This document shows positions 36,192 to 44,208 of a DNA stretch of 64,000 nucleotides, in pieces. Every line of letters starts with the position of its first letter. Within the stretch, counting starts at the first letter, position 1. The translations under genes and the position numbers were made by a program. The stretch comes from an uncultured Bryobacteraceae bacterium. GTDB lineage: Bacteria; Acidobacteriota; Terriglobia; Bryobacterales; Bryobacteraceae. Under the pieces are notes generated by a model. That model was not told the DNA's origin. It saw nothing but the letters and a program-made list of their open reading frames with translations, and ran no database searches. The stretch covers positions 26,101-90,100 of the forward strand of contig CAKZUE010000046.1 in assembly GCA_937920635.1 (NCBI GenBank), written 5' to 3'.

Positions 36192-36692
36192 ATGAAGTTG
36201 AGCGCCCAGGAAGAGTATGGGCTGAGGTGTCTCCTCCATATGGCCCGCAATGGCGAGGACCGCAGCCACAGCATTCCGGAAATCAGCCGCGCGGAGGGCC
36301 TTTCCGTCCCCAACGTGGCCAAACTGATGCGCATTCTGCGGCTCGGAGGACTGGTGCAGAGCGTGCGGGGACAGGCTGGCGGGTACACGCTGGCCAAGCC
36401 GGCAGCCGAAATCACGGTCTCGGAAGTGCTGGGGCTGCTGGGAGGCAGCTTCTTCAACTCCCATTTCTGCGACCGGCACGCCGGACTGGAGCGCAGTTGC
36501 GCGCACAGCCAGGACTGTTCGCTCCGCACCCTGTGGGGCGCGGTGCAGAAGAGCCTGGACGCAATTCTCACCCGCACCACGCTGCGCGACCTGCTCCGCA
36601 ACGAGCAGGAAGTGGCGGCGCTTCTGCGGGAGAGAGCCTCGGCGGCGCTGCTGGAGGCTGCCGAATCCGGCGCGCGGCCACGCGCTTGCTGA
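36192..36692 (+). CDS. Rrf2-family regulator with unusual cysteine spacing
   Basis: Winged-helix regulator of 166 residues ('SAQEEYGLRCLLHMAR', 'VPNVAKLMRILRLGGLV', 'GQAGGYTLAKP'). C93, C103 and C109 give C-x9-C-x5-C, wider than the IscR spacing, in 'FCDRHAGLERSCAHSQDC'. His and Cys neighbours could still hold an Fe-S cluster or sense NO. The ATG 36192 (MKLSAQEEYG) is chosen over an upstream in-frame start because the helix begins there. Its target may be the adjacent glgP or the corrinoid genes downstream; this is open. Confidence 0.85.
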   Translation: MKLSAQEEYGLRCLLHMARNGEDRSHSIPEISRAEGLSVPNVAKLMRILRLGGLVQSVRGQAGGYTLAKPAAEITVSEVLGLLGGSFFNSHFCDRHAGLERSCAHSQDCSLRTLWGAVQKSLDAILTRTTLRDLLRNEQEVAALLRERASAALLEAAESGARPRAC

Positions 36693-36734
36693 GCCCTTGC
36701 CGCCGGATGGCAGCAGGCCCTCCCGGCCGCCCGA

Positions 36735-36740
36735 TATGCT
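36735..36740 (+). promoter_or_regulatory. TATGCT box 6 nt before the CobQ-like gene
   Basis: TATGCTG ends six bases before GTG 36747; no Shine-Dalgarno is present. Confidence 0.4.
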
Positions 36741-36746
36741 GAAAGG

Positions 36747-37646
36747 GTGGCGTCCGCGGACGTCCGCGCCATTTCCATGCGGGATCGGAATTCTGCCGGA
36801 AGCATCGTTGTCACCAGTGTGACCGCGGGAGCGGGCAAGACTCATTTGGCCTGCGCCCTGGCCCGGTGGCTGGCCAATCAGGGCTACCACCCGGTTCCTC
36901 TTCACCTGTCCCTCCCTCCAGCCGGCCGTGTGGCCTGTCCGGGAGGGGGGACCGTTTCCCGGTCCGCGGCCCTGCTGGCCGAGGCCTGCCGGTTGCAGCC
37001 GGACCCGTTGTTTGAGTCCTCCTGGGCCAGGCTGGGGGAAGTGGCCGCGCACGGCGACGCGGTGATCGTGGAGGCGCCGTGGCAGGAGGCGCAATCGAGC
37101 GGCCTGCCGTTGATCCGCGTGGAACGGACGGCGGGAGGCGTCTCGGTGAACGGCTTTCCGCTTCCGCTTTTCCCGTCCGTGCTGACGCATGCCGAACCGC
37201 CGGAACTGGAAGCCCTGCCGGAGTGGGACTGGGCAACGCGGCCCCGCACCGGCATCGTCAGCCTGCCGCACCTGCTCGATTTCCGCGACCTCGCGCTGCT
37301 GCGCGGCGCGGAGTGGCTGGCCGCGGCCGGCATCGGGCAATTCGAGTTCCTTTTCGTGCCTGCCACCTCCAACGGGCCGCACGACGCCGCATGGCTCGAA
37401 GAGACCGGATTGTTGCCCTGGCTCGAACAGCAGGCGCGCGGCGGCGCCCGAGTGGTGAGTTGCGGCTGGCAGGTGGGCGGAGCGCGAGTGGTGGAGCGCG
37501 CCGACCTGACCGATTACCGCCGGCTCTCGCTGCTGCTGGGCCGGAGGCTGCCGCCGCCGATGCCGGACGACGCCGTCTTCGACGAGATGGCCGGCTGGGC
37601 CACGCCGTGGGCGCTTCAGGAGACTCTGCTGGAGGCGCTCTTGTGA
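36747..37646 (+). CDS. Miniature cobyric-acid-synthase-like protein (CobQ/BioD fold)
   Basis: Protein of 299 residues with the layout of CobQ but about 190 residues shorter than usual. A P-loop TAGAGKT sits at 26-32, then 'DAVIVEAPWQEA' (where CobQ has VVVEGAGSP), 'GIVSLPHLLDFRDL' (CobQ: VxRLPxISNFTD) and a glutaminase-like segment 'FLFVPATSNGPHDAAWL'. 'RVVSCGWQVGG' holds the nucleophile-like Cys239. Substrate loops such as QNMxLNS are missing. It lies just ahead of CobD-like and B12-uptake genes, so a corrinoid amidation or salvage role is likely but unproven. GTG 36747 follows a TATGCT box; ATG 36777 is an alternative. Confidence 0.55.
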   Translation: MASADVRAISMRDRNSAGSIVVTSVTAGAGKTHLACALARWLANQGYHPVPLHLSLPPAGRVACPGGGTVSRSAALLAEACRLQPDPLFESSWARLGEVAAHGDAVIVEAPWQEAQSSGLPLIRVERTAGGVSVNGFPLPLFPSVLTHAEPPELEALPEWDWATRPRTGIVSLPHLLDFRDLALLRGAEWLAAAGIGQFEFLFVPATSNGPHDAAWLEETGLLPWLEQQARGGARVVSCGWQVGGARVVERADLTDYRRLSLLLGRRLPPPMPDDAVFDEMAGWATPWALQETLLEALL

Positions 37647-37797
37647 CGGATTCAGCCCGCTGCGGCCGGGGACGTAGTAGATTAAGATCTGAGCAGCCCG
37701 GGAGCGCCGCGCTTTCAGGGCCGCACGGGGGTGGGCCGGGACGCAAGACCGGAGCGGGCGGCATGCCGCGGCCGGTGCGGCTGCGGGGAGGCAGAGA
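37647..37797 (+). other. 151-bp GC-rich leader before the CobD-like gene
   Basis: Non-coding gap with strong secondary-structure potential, including the perfect 12-nt palindrome GCGGCATGCCGC (37758-37769) and a weakly B12-box-like stretch AGACCGGAGCGGGC (37747-37760). I cannot fold it into a convincing cobalamin riboswitch because the CCACUG-type core is absent. GGGGAGG at 37785-37791 is the ribosome-binding site for the downstream TTG. Confidence 0.4.
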
Positions 37798-38811
37798 TTG
37801 ACCATCACACACGGTGGAAACGTGTTTGCCGTTGCGCGGGAACGCGGTTGGGACTGGCGCGAGATTCTGGATCTGAGCGCGAGCATCAATCCGCTGGGCC
37901 CCTCGCCGGCAGTGCGCCCCGCCATCGAAGAGGCGATGGACAGGGTGGCCCTGTACCCGGACCCGCTGCCCGCACAGTTGAGCGAAGCGCTGGCCGAGGC
38001 CTGGGGCGTGGAGCCGGATCAGGTGCTGGTGGGCGGCGGCGGCACGGAGCTGGTCCACTTCCTGGCCCGCGCCGGCTGGAATGGCCCGGCCGCTTTGGCG
38101 GCGCCGGTGTGGACGGAGTTCTACCGCGCGTTTCCTTACGCCCTGCGCGTGCGCGCCGACGAGCCTGAGCGGTGGCCGCAGCGCGGGTTGCTGGTGCTCA
38201 GCCAGCCGGGCAATCCCACGGGCATCCCGGTTCCTGCCGAGGTGGTCAAGCGCGCCATTGCCAGCCGCGAGGGCCCGGTCCTGATCGACGAAAGCTTCAT
38301 TGAATTCACGCGGCTGGAGCCGGCCGTGCGGTGGGTGCAGGATCACCCGAATGTGCTGGTGCTGCGGTCGCTGTCGAAGTTCCACGCGCTGCCGGGACTG
38401 CGCGTGGGCGCGTTGGTGGCTTCGCAGGAATGGATCCGCCGCTTCCGCCGCAAGCGCGATCCGTGGCGGGTGAGCACGCTGGCGGAGGCCGCGGCGCTGG
38501 CTGCCGTGCGGGATGCCGCGCACGCCGAGCGGACGCGCCAGGTGGTGGAACAGGAGCGCGCCTGGCTGCTGGAGGCGCTGGATTCGCTGGCCGGCCTGCG
38601 CGTGCTGCCGGGCGAAGCCAACTTCCTGCTGGCGTACACCGACCGCCCGGCGGCGGAGGTCTGCGAGTGGTTTCTTGAACGCAAGATCCTGCTGCGCAAC
38701 TGCGCGCGGCTGCCCGGGGTGGACGGCGAGGCGGTGCGTTTTGCCGTGCGCACGCGGCCGGAAAACGAGCGTTTTGTTGCGGCGGCGCGGGAGTTCTTTT
38801 GCGGAAGCTGA
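37798..38811 (+). CDS. cobD: CobD-like threonine-phosphate decarboxylase (PLP fold I)
   Basis: PLP enzyme of 337 residues. In the cobamide pathway CobD makes (R)-1-aminopropan-2-ol phosphate for the nucleotide loop. The N-terminal 'THGGN' followed by 'DLSASINPLGPS' is the CobD hallmark that separates it from histidinol-phosphate aminotransferase. 'SQPGNPTG', 'LIDESFIEF' and the PLP lysine in 'RSLSKFHALPGLR' are present. The TTG start is supported by GGGGAGG 6 nt upstream. It overlaps the BtuF-like gene by 13 nt, consistent with a corrinoid operon. HisC activity cannot be excluded by eye. Confidence 0.75.
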   Translation: MTITHGGNVFAVARERGWDWREILDLSASINPLGPSPAVRPAIEEAMDRVALYPDPLPAQLSEALAEAWGVEPDQVLVGGGGTELVHFLARAGWNGPAALAAPVWTEFYRAFPYALRVRADEPERWPQRGLLVLSQPGNPTGIPVPAEVVKRAIASREGPVLIDESFIEFTRLEPAVRWVQDHPNVLVLRSLSKFHALPGLRVGALVASQEWIRRFRRKRDPWRVSTLAEAAALAAVRDAAHAERTRQVVEQERAWLLEALDSLAGLRVLPGEANFLLAYTDRPAAEVCEWFLERKILLRNCARLPGVDGEAVRFAVRTRPENERFVAAAREFFCGS

Positions 38812-39650
38812 CCCTGGCCCTGCTGCTGTGCGTGGCGGCCCCGGCGGCGCCGCCGCAGCGCATCGTCTCCACGGCGCCGTCGCTAACTGAAGTTCTGTTC
38901 GCTCTCGGGTTGGGGCCGCGCGTCGCAGGCGTGACCGAGTTCTGCCGCTACCCGGCGGAGGCCGCGCGGAAGCCGAAGATCGGCACGTTTCTCGAACCGG
39001 ATTTCGAGCGCATCCTCGCGCAGCGGCCCGACCTCGTGCTGGTGGTGCGCAATCCCGTGCGGCTGGCTGAACGGCTGTCGCAGCTCGGACTGCGCGCGGT
39101 GGAGATCCCGCAGGACACGGTGGCCGAGATTCTCGCTTCCGTGCGCCAGATCGGGCGGCTTGCCGGCGTGGAGAAGCGCGCTCATGATTTGGCCGCCTCG
39201 ATCGAACGGGATCTGGAAAGCGTGCGGCGGCGCGCGCTGGGACTGCCGCGCAAGAGAGTCCTGTTCCTCGTGGGCCGGTCTCCAGGAACCTTGCAGGGCA
39301 TGGTGGGCGTTGGGCCGGGCACGTTCATCGACGAGCTGATCCGGCTGGCCGGCGGCGAGAACGTTTTGGCCGGATCGCCGATGGCCTACCCGCGGGTGTC
39401 GGTGGAGCAGATCCTGACGGCGGATCCGGATGTGATTCTCGATATGGGCGACTTCGCGCATCATGAAGGCAAGCCGATGGATTCGCCCGAGCAGTTCCGC
39501 GCCTTGTGGGAGTCTTACGGCACGCTGCGGGCGGTGCGGAACCGGCAGGTGCGGCAGGTCGCGGGCGAGGCCCTCATCCGCCCCGGCCCGCGCGTGGCGG
39601 AAGGGGCGCGGCTGTGCTTTGAGTTGATCCACGGAGAGCGGGCGCGATGA
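38799..39650 (+). CDS. btuF: Corrinoid/siderophore ABC transporter substrate-binding protein (BtuF-like)
   Basis: Periplasmic binding protein of 283 residues with a short leader (RKLTLALLLCVAAPAAPP). It has the class III fold: 'RIVSTAPSLTEVLFALG', 'RVAGVTEFC', 'IGTFLEPDFERILAQRPDLVL' and a long central helix. These features fit BtuF and iron-chelate receptors alike, and the CobD/CobQ-like neighbours favour B12. The TTG start at 38799 follows GGGAG (38789-38793) and overlaps the previous gene. The stop overlaps the ATPase ATG as ATGA. Confidence 0.8.
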   Translation: MRKLTLALLLCVAAPAAPPQRIVSTAPSLTEVLFALGLGPRVAGVTEFCRYPAEAARKPKIGTFLEPDFERILAQRPDLVLVVRNPVRLAERLSQLGLRAVEIPQDTVAEILASVRQIGRLAGVEKRAHDLAASIERDLESVRRRALGLPRKRVLFLVGRSPGTLQGMVGVGPGTFIDELIRLAGGENVLAGSPMAYPRVSVEQILTADPDVILDMGDFAHHEGKPMDSPEQFRALWESYGTLRAVRNRQVRQVAGEALIRPGPRVAEGARLCFELIHGERAR

Positions 39651-40417
39651 GCGTGCAGTTCGAGCTCGACCAGGCGGGCATGCGCTACGGCGGCGTGGCC
39701 GTGCTGGAGGGAGTGACCTTGCGCTTTCCGCGCGCGGAACTGGTGACGCTGATCGGGCCCAACGGGGCAGGGAAGTCCACCCTGCTCGGCATCATGGCCG
39801 GACTGCGCCGGGGCCATGAGGGCCGCTGCCTGATGAACGGGCGCGCGGTGTCGGAGTGGCGGCGGCGCGATTTTGCGCGCCTGGTGTCGTTTGTCCCGCA
39901 GACGCTGCGCTTCGATTTTCCGTTCACGGCGGAACAGGTGGTGCTGATGGGCCGCACGCCGTATGCGGGAGGCTTTTTCGACAGCCGGGAAGACTGGCTG
40001 GCGGTGCAGGAAGCGATGGAAGAGACCGACACGCGCGGGCTGGCCAGGCGCGATTTCCGCTCGCTCAGCGGCGGCGAGCGGCAGCGTGTGATGCTGGCCG
40101 CGGCGCTGGCGCAGAAGCCGGCGGCGCTGCTGCTGGACGAGCCGGCGGCGTTTCTCGACCTGCACCACCAGTTGATGATCTACGAGCTGCTCCGGCGGCA
40201 GGCGCGCGCCGGGCGGCTGGTGATCGCCGTCACGCATGACGTGAACCTGGCGGCGTCCTTCGCCGACCGCGTGGTGGCGCTGCGCGCCGGCCGCGTGGCG
40301 GCGGACGCGGCCCCTTGCGAGGCGCTGTCGGCGGAGCGGATCCGCGAAGTGTTCGGCGTCCGCGCCGAGTGGATCGCGCGCGGGGATGGCAGGGCCTGGA
40401 TCGCCTATGGGGATTGA
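39647..40417 (+). CDS. btuD: ABC transporter ATPase (BtuD/FhuC type)
   Basis: Cytoplasmic ATPase of 256 residues energising the importer. Walker A is G37-PNGAGKST, the Q-loop is 'SFVPQ', the signature 'LSGGERQ', Walker B 'LLLDEPAAFLD' and the switch His in 'AVTHD'. 'GRTPYAGGFF' after the Q-loop is typical of the iron-chelate/B12 group. It overlaps its partners on both sides (4 bp and 11 bp). Confidence 0.9.
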   Translation: MSVQFELDQAGMRYGGVAVLEGVTLRFPRAELVTLIGPNGAGKSTLLGIMAGLRRGHEGRCLMNGRAVSEWRRRDFARLVSFVPQTLRFDFPFTAEQVVLMGRTPYAGGFFDSREDWLAVQEAMEETDTRGLARRDFRSLSGGERQRVMLAAALAQKPAALLLDEPAAFLDLHHQLMIYELLRRQARAGRLVIAVTHDVNLAASFADRVVALRAGRVAADAAPCEALSAERIREVFGVRAEWIARGDGRAWIAYGD

Positions 40418-41411
40418 ACCGCTCACCGCCGGCCGGGCCGTGCGCGTGCTGCTGCTGGCGGCGGCGTTCGCCGCGGCGGTGATGCTGCTGACGCCGCTCG
40501 TCGGGCCGGCGAGGATCGACTTCTGGAAGGCCTGGCGGGGCGAGTTTCCCGATGCGCAGATGTTTTTCGGCGTGCGCTGGCCGCGGACGCTGCTGGCCAT
40601 GCTGAGCGGCGGAGCGCTGGCGCTGGCGGGCGTGCTGTTCCAGGCGCTGCTGCGCGATCCGCTGGCTACGCCGTTCACGCTGGGCGTGTCGAGCGGGGCG
40701 AGCCTGGGCGCGGTGCTGATGATCGTTCTCGGCGTGCACACGCTGTGGGGTTTGCCCGCGCTGTGGGCGGGCGCCGCCTGCGGGGCGCTGGCCGTGCTCG
40801 TGATTGTGGTTTCTGTGGCGGCGGAAGGACGGCGCGTGTCTTCCTTCACGTTGCTGCTGGCGGGCGTGGCCATCAACAGCATCGCCTCCTCGCTGATCAT
40901 GCTGCTGCACAACCTCGCCACCGTCGGGCAGAGCTTCGCCATCGTGCACTGGCTGATGGGCAACATCGATCCCGTGCCGGCGCCGACTCTGGCCGGGCTG
41001 GCGCTCGTCGTGCTGCCGGTTTCGATCCTCGCCTGCGCGTATGCGCGGCACTGGAACCTGATGGCCGTGGGCGAGGAGTGGGCCGCGGCGCGCGGCGCGT
41101 CGCCGCAACGGCTGCTCCTGGGAGGCTATCTGGCGGGCAGCCTGCTGGCGGCGGCGGTGACGGCGGTGACCGGGCCCATCGGATTCGTCGGGCTGGTGGT
41201 GCCCCACGCGCTGCGGCTGCGCATCGGCAGCGATCACCGCGTGCTGCTGCCGGCGTCCTTTCTGGTGGGCGGAGCGTTTCTCACCCTGTGCGACACGGCG
41301 GCGCGCACTTTGTTGAGTGTCGAACTGCCGGTGAGCGTCGTCACCGCGCTGGTGGGCGGACCAGTGTTCATTTTCCTGCTCCGCAGCCGCCGCCGCAGCC
41401 TCTGGCTGTGA
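40407..41411 (+). CDS. btuC: ABC transporter permease, FecCD/BtuC family
   Basis: Inner-membrane permease of 334 residues with about ten helices. Family marks are 'RWPRTLLAMLSGGALALAGVLFQ', 'PLATPFTLGVSSGASLGA', 'WLMGN' and 'GPIGFVGLVVPHALR', the last contacting the ATPase. ATG 40407 overlaps the ATPase end. A homodimer of this protein with two copies of the ATPase would complete the importer. Cargo (corrinoid versus ferric chelate) is judged by context only. Confidence 0.88.
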   Translation: MGIEPLTAGRAVRVLLLAAAFAAAVMLLTPLVGPARIDFWKAWRGEFPDAQMFFGVRWPRTLLAMLSGGALALAGVLFQALLRDPLATPFTLGVSSGASLGAVLMIVLGVHTLWGLPALWAGAACGALAVLVIVVSVAAEGRRVSSFTLLLAGVAINSIASSLIMLLHNLATVGQSFAIVHWLMGNIDPVPAPTLAGLALVVLPVSILACAYARHWNLMAVGEEWAAARGASPQRLLLGGYLAGSLLAAAVTAVTGPIGFVGLVVPHALRLRIGSDHRVLLPASFLVGGAFLTLCDTAARTLLSVELPVSVVTALVGGPVFIFLLRSRRRSLWL

Positions 41412-41481
41412 CGCCGGGCGCGGGCGGCCTGCAAGGCTCAGACGATAAAATGAAAAATCCGGCCGGAGGCCGGCGAAGCCC

Positions 41482-42582
41482 TTGATCAACCGTCTCGTCA
41501 TCGAAAATCTCAAGCACCGCAGGCTGCGCACGGTCCTCAGCGCGCTTTCCATTGGCTTCCAGGTCACGATGATTCTGGCCGTCGCCGGACTCAGCCGCGG
41601 CATGCTGGAGGATTCCAGAAACCGCGCCAAAGGCGTCGGCGCCGACATCTGGATCAAGCCGCCCGGCGCCTCCGCCATTTCGCTGACCGGCGCCAGCATG
41701 CCGCAAAGCGTGCTCCGGTATTTCCGCGAAGTGCCCCATGTGAAACTGGCCACCGGAACCGCCGTGCAGCCCATCGGCGGCATCAGCACGATCACGGGGA
41801 TCGACTACGGCGAGTTTGTGGCTATGAGCGGCCCGTTCCGCTTTCTCGATGGCGGGCCGTTCCAGAGCGACGATGACGTGATCGTCGATCAGTATTACGC
41901 CGAACAGCAGAAGCTCAAAGCCGGCGACACGGTGACCATCCTGAATCACCAGTGGCGCGTGTGCGGCGTCGTCGAGCCGGGCAAGCTGGCGCGCCTGTTC
42001 GTGCGGCTGCACCGGTTGCAGGAGCTCACCAACAGCGAGGGCAAGCTGAATCAGGCGTTTCTCAAGCTGGACGATCCGGCGCGGGCGCAGGAGGTGATCC
42101 GCTATCTCAAGAGCCAGCCCGAATTGACAGGCTATTCCATTTACTCGATCGAAGAATTCCTGAGCATGTTTTCGATGAGCAACGTGCCGGGATTGCAGGC
42201 TTTCATCTACGTCATTATCGGCCTTTCCCTGATCATCGGGTTCCTCGTCGTCGGTCTGACCATGTACACGACGGTGCTGGAGCGCACGCGCGAGATCGGC
42301 ATTCTCAAGGCGCTCGGCGCCTCCCCGCTCGACATCGTCGGCATCCTGGTGCGGGAGACGGTGGTGCTGGCCGTGGCGGGATGGATCACGGGCATCCTGC
42401 TGTCGCTGGGCGCGCATTGGGCGATCAATACGCAGGTGCGGGCCAATCTGCAATCCGAGATTGTGCCGGACTGGTGGCCCATCGCACTGGCCGTCTCCCT
42501 GATTGCCAGTCTTCTGGGCGCGTTGTATCCGGGGTTGCGCGCGGCGCGGCAGGACGCCATCGAGGCCCTTTCCTACGAATAG
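41482..42582 (+). CDS. FtsX-like ABC transporter permease (MacB/DevC type)
   Basis: Membrane subunit of 366 residues with one N-terminal helix, a large extracytoplasmic domain (about 50-225) and three C-terminal helices ending in 'GALYPGLRAARQDAIEALSYE'. This is the FtsX/MacPCD plan of mechanotransmission or lipoprotein-type exporters. 'TREIGILKALGASP' precedes the second helix, as in the family. It starts with TTG 41482; GGAGG at 41465-41469 is 12 nt upstream. The ATPase partner follows after 12 bp. Cargo unknown. Confidence 0.82.
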   Translation: MINRLVIENLKHRRLRTVLSALSIGFQVTMILAVAGLSRGMLEDSRNRAKGVGADIWIKPPGASAISLTGASMPQSVLRYFREVPHVKLATGTAVQPIGGISTITGIDYGEFVAMSGPFRFLDGGPFQSDDDVIVDQYYAEQQKLKAGDTVTILNHQWRVCGVVEPGKLARLFVRLHRLQELTNSEGKLNQAFLKLDDPARAQEVIRYLKSQPELTGYSIYSIEEFLSMFSMSNVPGLQAFIYVIIGLSLIIGFLVVGLTMYTTVLERTREIGILKALGASPLDIVGILVRETVVLAVAGWITGILLSLGAHWAINTQVRANLQSEIVPDWWPIALAVSLIASLLGALYPGLRAARQDAIEALSYE

Positions 42583-42594
42583 CAGGACAGAATC

Positions 42595-43272
42595 GTGGAA
42601 CCCATTATCGCCGTTCGCGACCTCCGCAAGATCTACCACGTGGGCGAAGTCGACGTGCATGCGCTGCGCGGCGTTTCCATGGAAGTGCCGCGCGGGGAGT
42701 TTGTCAGTATCGTGGGGCCCTCCGGATCCGGCAAGTCCACCCTTTTTCACGTGATCGGAGCTCTGACATCGATCACTTCCGGCCAGGTGATCGTCGACGG
42801 GCAGGATCTGTCCGAGCTCAGCGACAGCGAGCGCACCCGCCTCCGGCGGCAGAAGGTCGGCTTCGTCTTTCAGCGCTACAACCTTCTGCCTACGCTGACC
42901 GCTCTCGGCAACATCGAAATCGCCCGCTATTTCGGCGGAAAATCCGGTCCCCTCGAGAAGGATTTTCTCGAAATCCTCCGCCTCCTGGGCATCGAACACC
43001 GGCTGCACCACAAGCCGCGGGCGCTTTCCGGAGGCGAGCAGCAGCGCGTGGCCATCGCCCGCGCGCTTGTCAACCGTCCGGCCATTCTGCTGGCCGACGA
43101 GCCCACCGGGAACCTCGACTCCGAGAACAGCGAAGCCGTGCTCAGCCTTCTGCGCGACCTGAACCACCGGTTCGGCCAGACCATCCTGATGATCACGCAC
43201 AACCCCGAGGCCGCCGCTTTCGCCGACCGCATCATCCAGATGCGCGACGGCCGCGTGGTCCAGCCAGCCTGA
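42595..43272 (+). CDS. ABC transporter ATPase (LolD/MacB type)
   Basis: ATPase of 225 residues paired with the FtsX-like permease. Walker A begins at G41 (GPSGSGKST), with '[17 protein letters not shown]', signature '[15 protein letters not shown]', Walker B '[12 protein letters not shown]' and switch 'MITHNPE'. The 'QRYNLLP' segment is diagnostic of the LolD/MacB/FtsE group. The GTG start lies 12 bp after the permease. A strong terminator lies about 75 bp downstream at 43349-43380. Confidence 0.9.
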   Translation: MEPIIAVRDLRKIYHVGEVDVHALRGVSMEVPRGEFVSIVGPSGSGKSTLFHVIGALTSITSGQVIVDGQDLSELSDSERTRLRRQKVGFVFQRYNLLPTLTALGNIEIARYFGGKSGPLEKDFLEILRLLGIEHRLHHKPRALSGGEQQRVAIARALVNRPAILLADEPTGNLDSENSEAVLSLLRDLNHRFGQTILMITHNPEAAAFADRIIQMRDGRVVQPA

Positions 43273-43292
43273 CCGTTCCCGCGATGCATGAA

Positions 43293-43328
43293 GGGCCGCG
43301 GCGCTTGAGCGGGTGGTAGGAGCGGCCC
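43293..43328. other. Hairpin in the gap between the exporter and the deacetylase
   Basis: GGGCCGC (43293-43299) pairs with GCGGCCC (43322-43328), with a smaller stem inside the loop. It sits between convergent genes and may help termination from either side, but there is no U-run. Confidence 0.35.
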
Positions 43329-43336
43329 GGTGCCTG

Positions 43337-44155
43337 CTACCGCTCGGGAAAAGGGGAATTGTGTTCCTGTCCCCTTTTTTGCGCCAGGTATTTCGCGATC
43401 GCCCCCGCCGTGTCCAGCCAGATGCCGTTGGCGGGATCCTTCGCGTAGGCCGCGATGGCCTCGATCGTGGCTGAATCCACGGACTGGAAGCGCCGCGGTC
43501 CAATGTCGTGGCCGACGAAGATGACCCACCGGCCCTGCCTGGCCGCGTCCTGCACCAGCTTCAGCGCCTCGGCTGGAGCCATGTCGTCGAACGGTGTTCC
43601 CATCGCCTGAGCCGGGTCGAAGAAAGCCGGATCGTTGGCCGCCTCGTCCATGTATCCGCGGCCGAGGAGGAACCTCTCCGCCACCACGGGAACATAGCTT
43701 CGCACGTTGCGGCCGCGGCCCGTGAACTTGAGCCCGCACGGGTAGGCGAAGCTCACGGGCGTCACGCCCAGCAGCCTGTGGACGGCCTGCTGCGCCGCGT
43801 CGATATCCCCCGCGATGCGCGCCAGATCGTAGTCCTCCAGCGCGTTGGAGCGCGAGAAGGCATAGTTGCCCGTGCATGGGTGCGTCATCGAATGATTGCC
43901 GATCTCGTGGCCGGCCTCGATGGCGCGTTTCCAGCCGTCGAGCCGCTTCTCCATGTTTCTTGGCGAAACGAAGAACGTGGCGCGGATGCCGAGTTTTTCA
44001 AGCAGAGGAAGGCCGGTGTCGATCTGGCTCGGGCGCGCGTCGTCGAAGGTGAGGCTGACCGCGGCGCGTTTGCCTTCCGGCCACGGCGGCCGCGCCTCCT
44101 GCGCGAAGGCGCCGATGCAAAGCAATGCAAGGAGTGCGGCGGCGTGAGTCTTCAT
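43337..44155 (-). CDS. Secreted polysaccharide deacetylase (CE4/NodB)
   Basis: Exported de-N-acetylase or de-O-acetylase of 272 residues with leader MKTHAAALLALLCIGAFAQ. NodB motif 1 reads 'LTFDDARPSQ' (TFDDG in most) and motif 2 'GNHSMTH' supplies the zinc histidines. 'FAYPCGLKF' is motif 3-like. Targets could be exopolysaccharide, peptidoglycan or chitin-like glycans. A GC-rich hairpin (44160-44182) sits just before the ATG. The last 13 residues are encoded across the terminator of the facing operon. Confidence 0.85.
   Translation of the reverse strand: MKTHAAALLALLCIGAFAQEARPPWPEGKRAAVSLTFDDARPSQIDTGLPLLEKLGIRATFFVSPRNMEKRLDGWKRAIEAGHEIGNHSMTHPCTGNYAFSRSNALEDYDLARIAGDIDAAQQAVHRLLGVTPVSFAYPCGLKFTGRGRNVRSYVPVVAERFLLGRGYMDEAANDPAFFDPAQAMGTPFDDMAPAEALKLVQDAARQGRWVIFVGHDIGPRRFQSVDSATIEAIAAYAKDPANGIWLDTAGAIAKYLAQKRGQEHNSPFPER
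43349..43380 (+). terminator. Intrinsic terminator of the ABC exporter, inside the convergent CDS end
   Basis: AAAAGGGGA (43349-43357) pairs perfectly with TCCCCTTTT (43370-43378) and is followed by TT, giving a run of six T on the plus strand. It lies within the last codons of the oppositely oriented polysaccharide deacetylase (stop at 43337), so the same bases encode part of that protein's tail. Confidence 0.75.
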
Positions 44156-44159
44156 GGCG

Positions 44160-44182
44160 GTGCGCGGCAGTGCGCCGCGCAC
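44160..44182 (-). promoter_or_regulatory. 8-bp GC hairpin immediately before the deacetylase ATG
   Basis: On the minus strand GTGCGCGG and CCGCGCAC form a perfect stem with a 7-nt loop whose base ends 4 nt before the ATG at 44155. TACCAT (minus strand, about 26 nt before the ATG) would place the hairpin in the 5' leader. No Shine-Dalgarno is visible outside it, so translation may be controlled by the fold. Confidence 0.45.
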
Positions 44183-44208
44183 GATGGTATCAAAGCGCGC
44201 GCCGCGCT

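Noticed and set aside
37647..37797. A cyclic-di-GMP (GEMM) riboswitch, suggested by GGGACGCAAGACC near 37738
   Set aside because: Only one short element resembles the consensus. The partner AAACC side and the tetraloop-receptor stems cannot be drawn.
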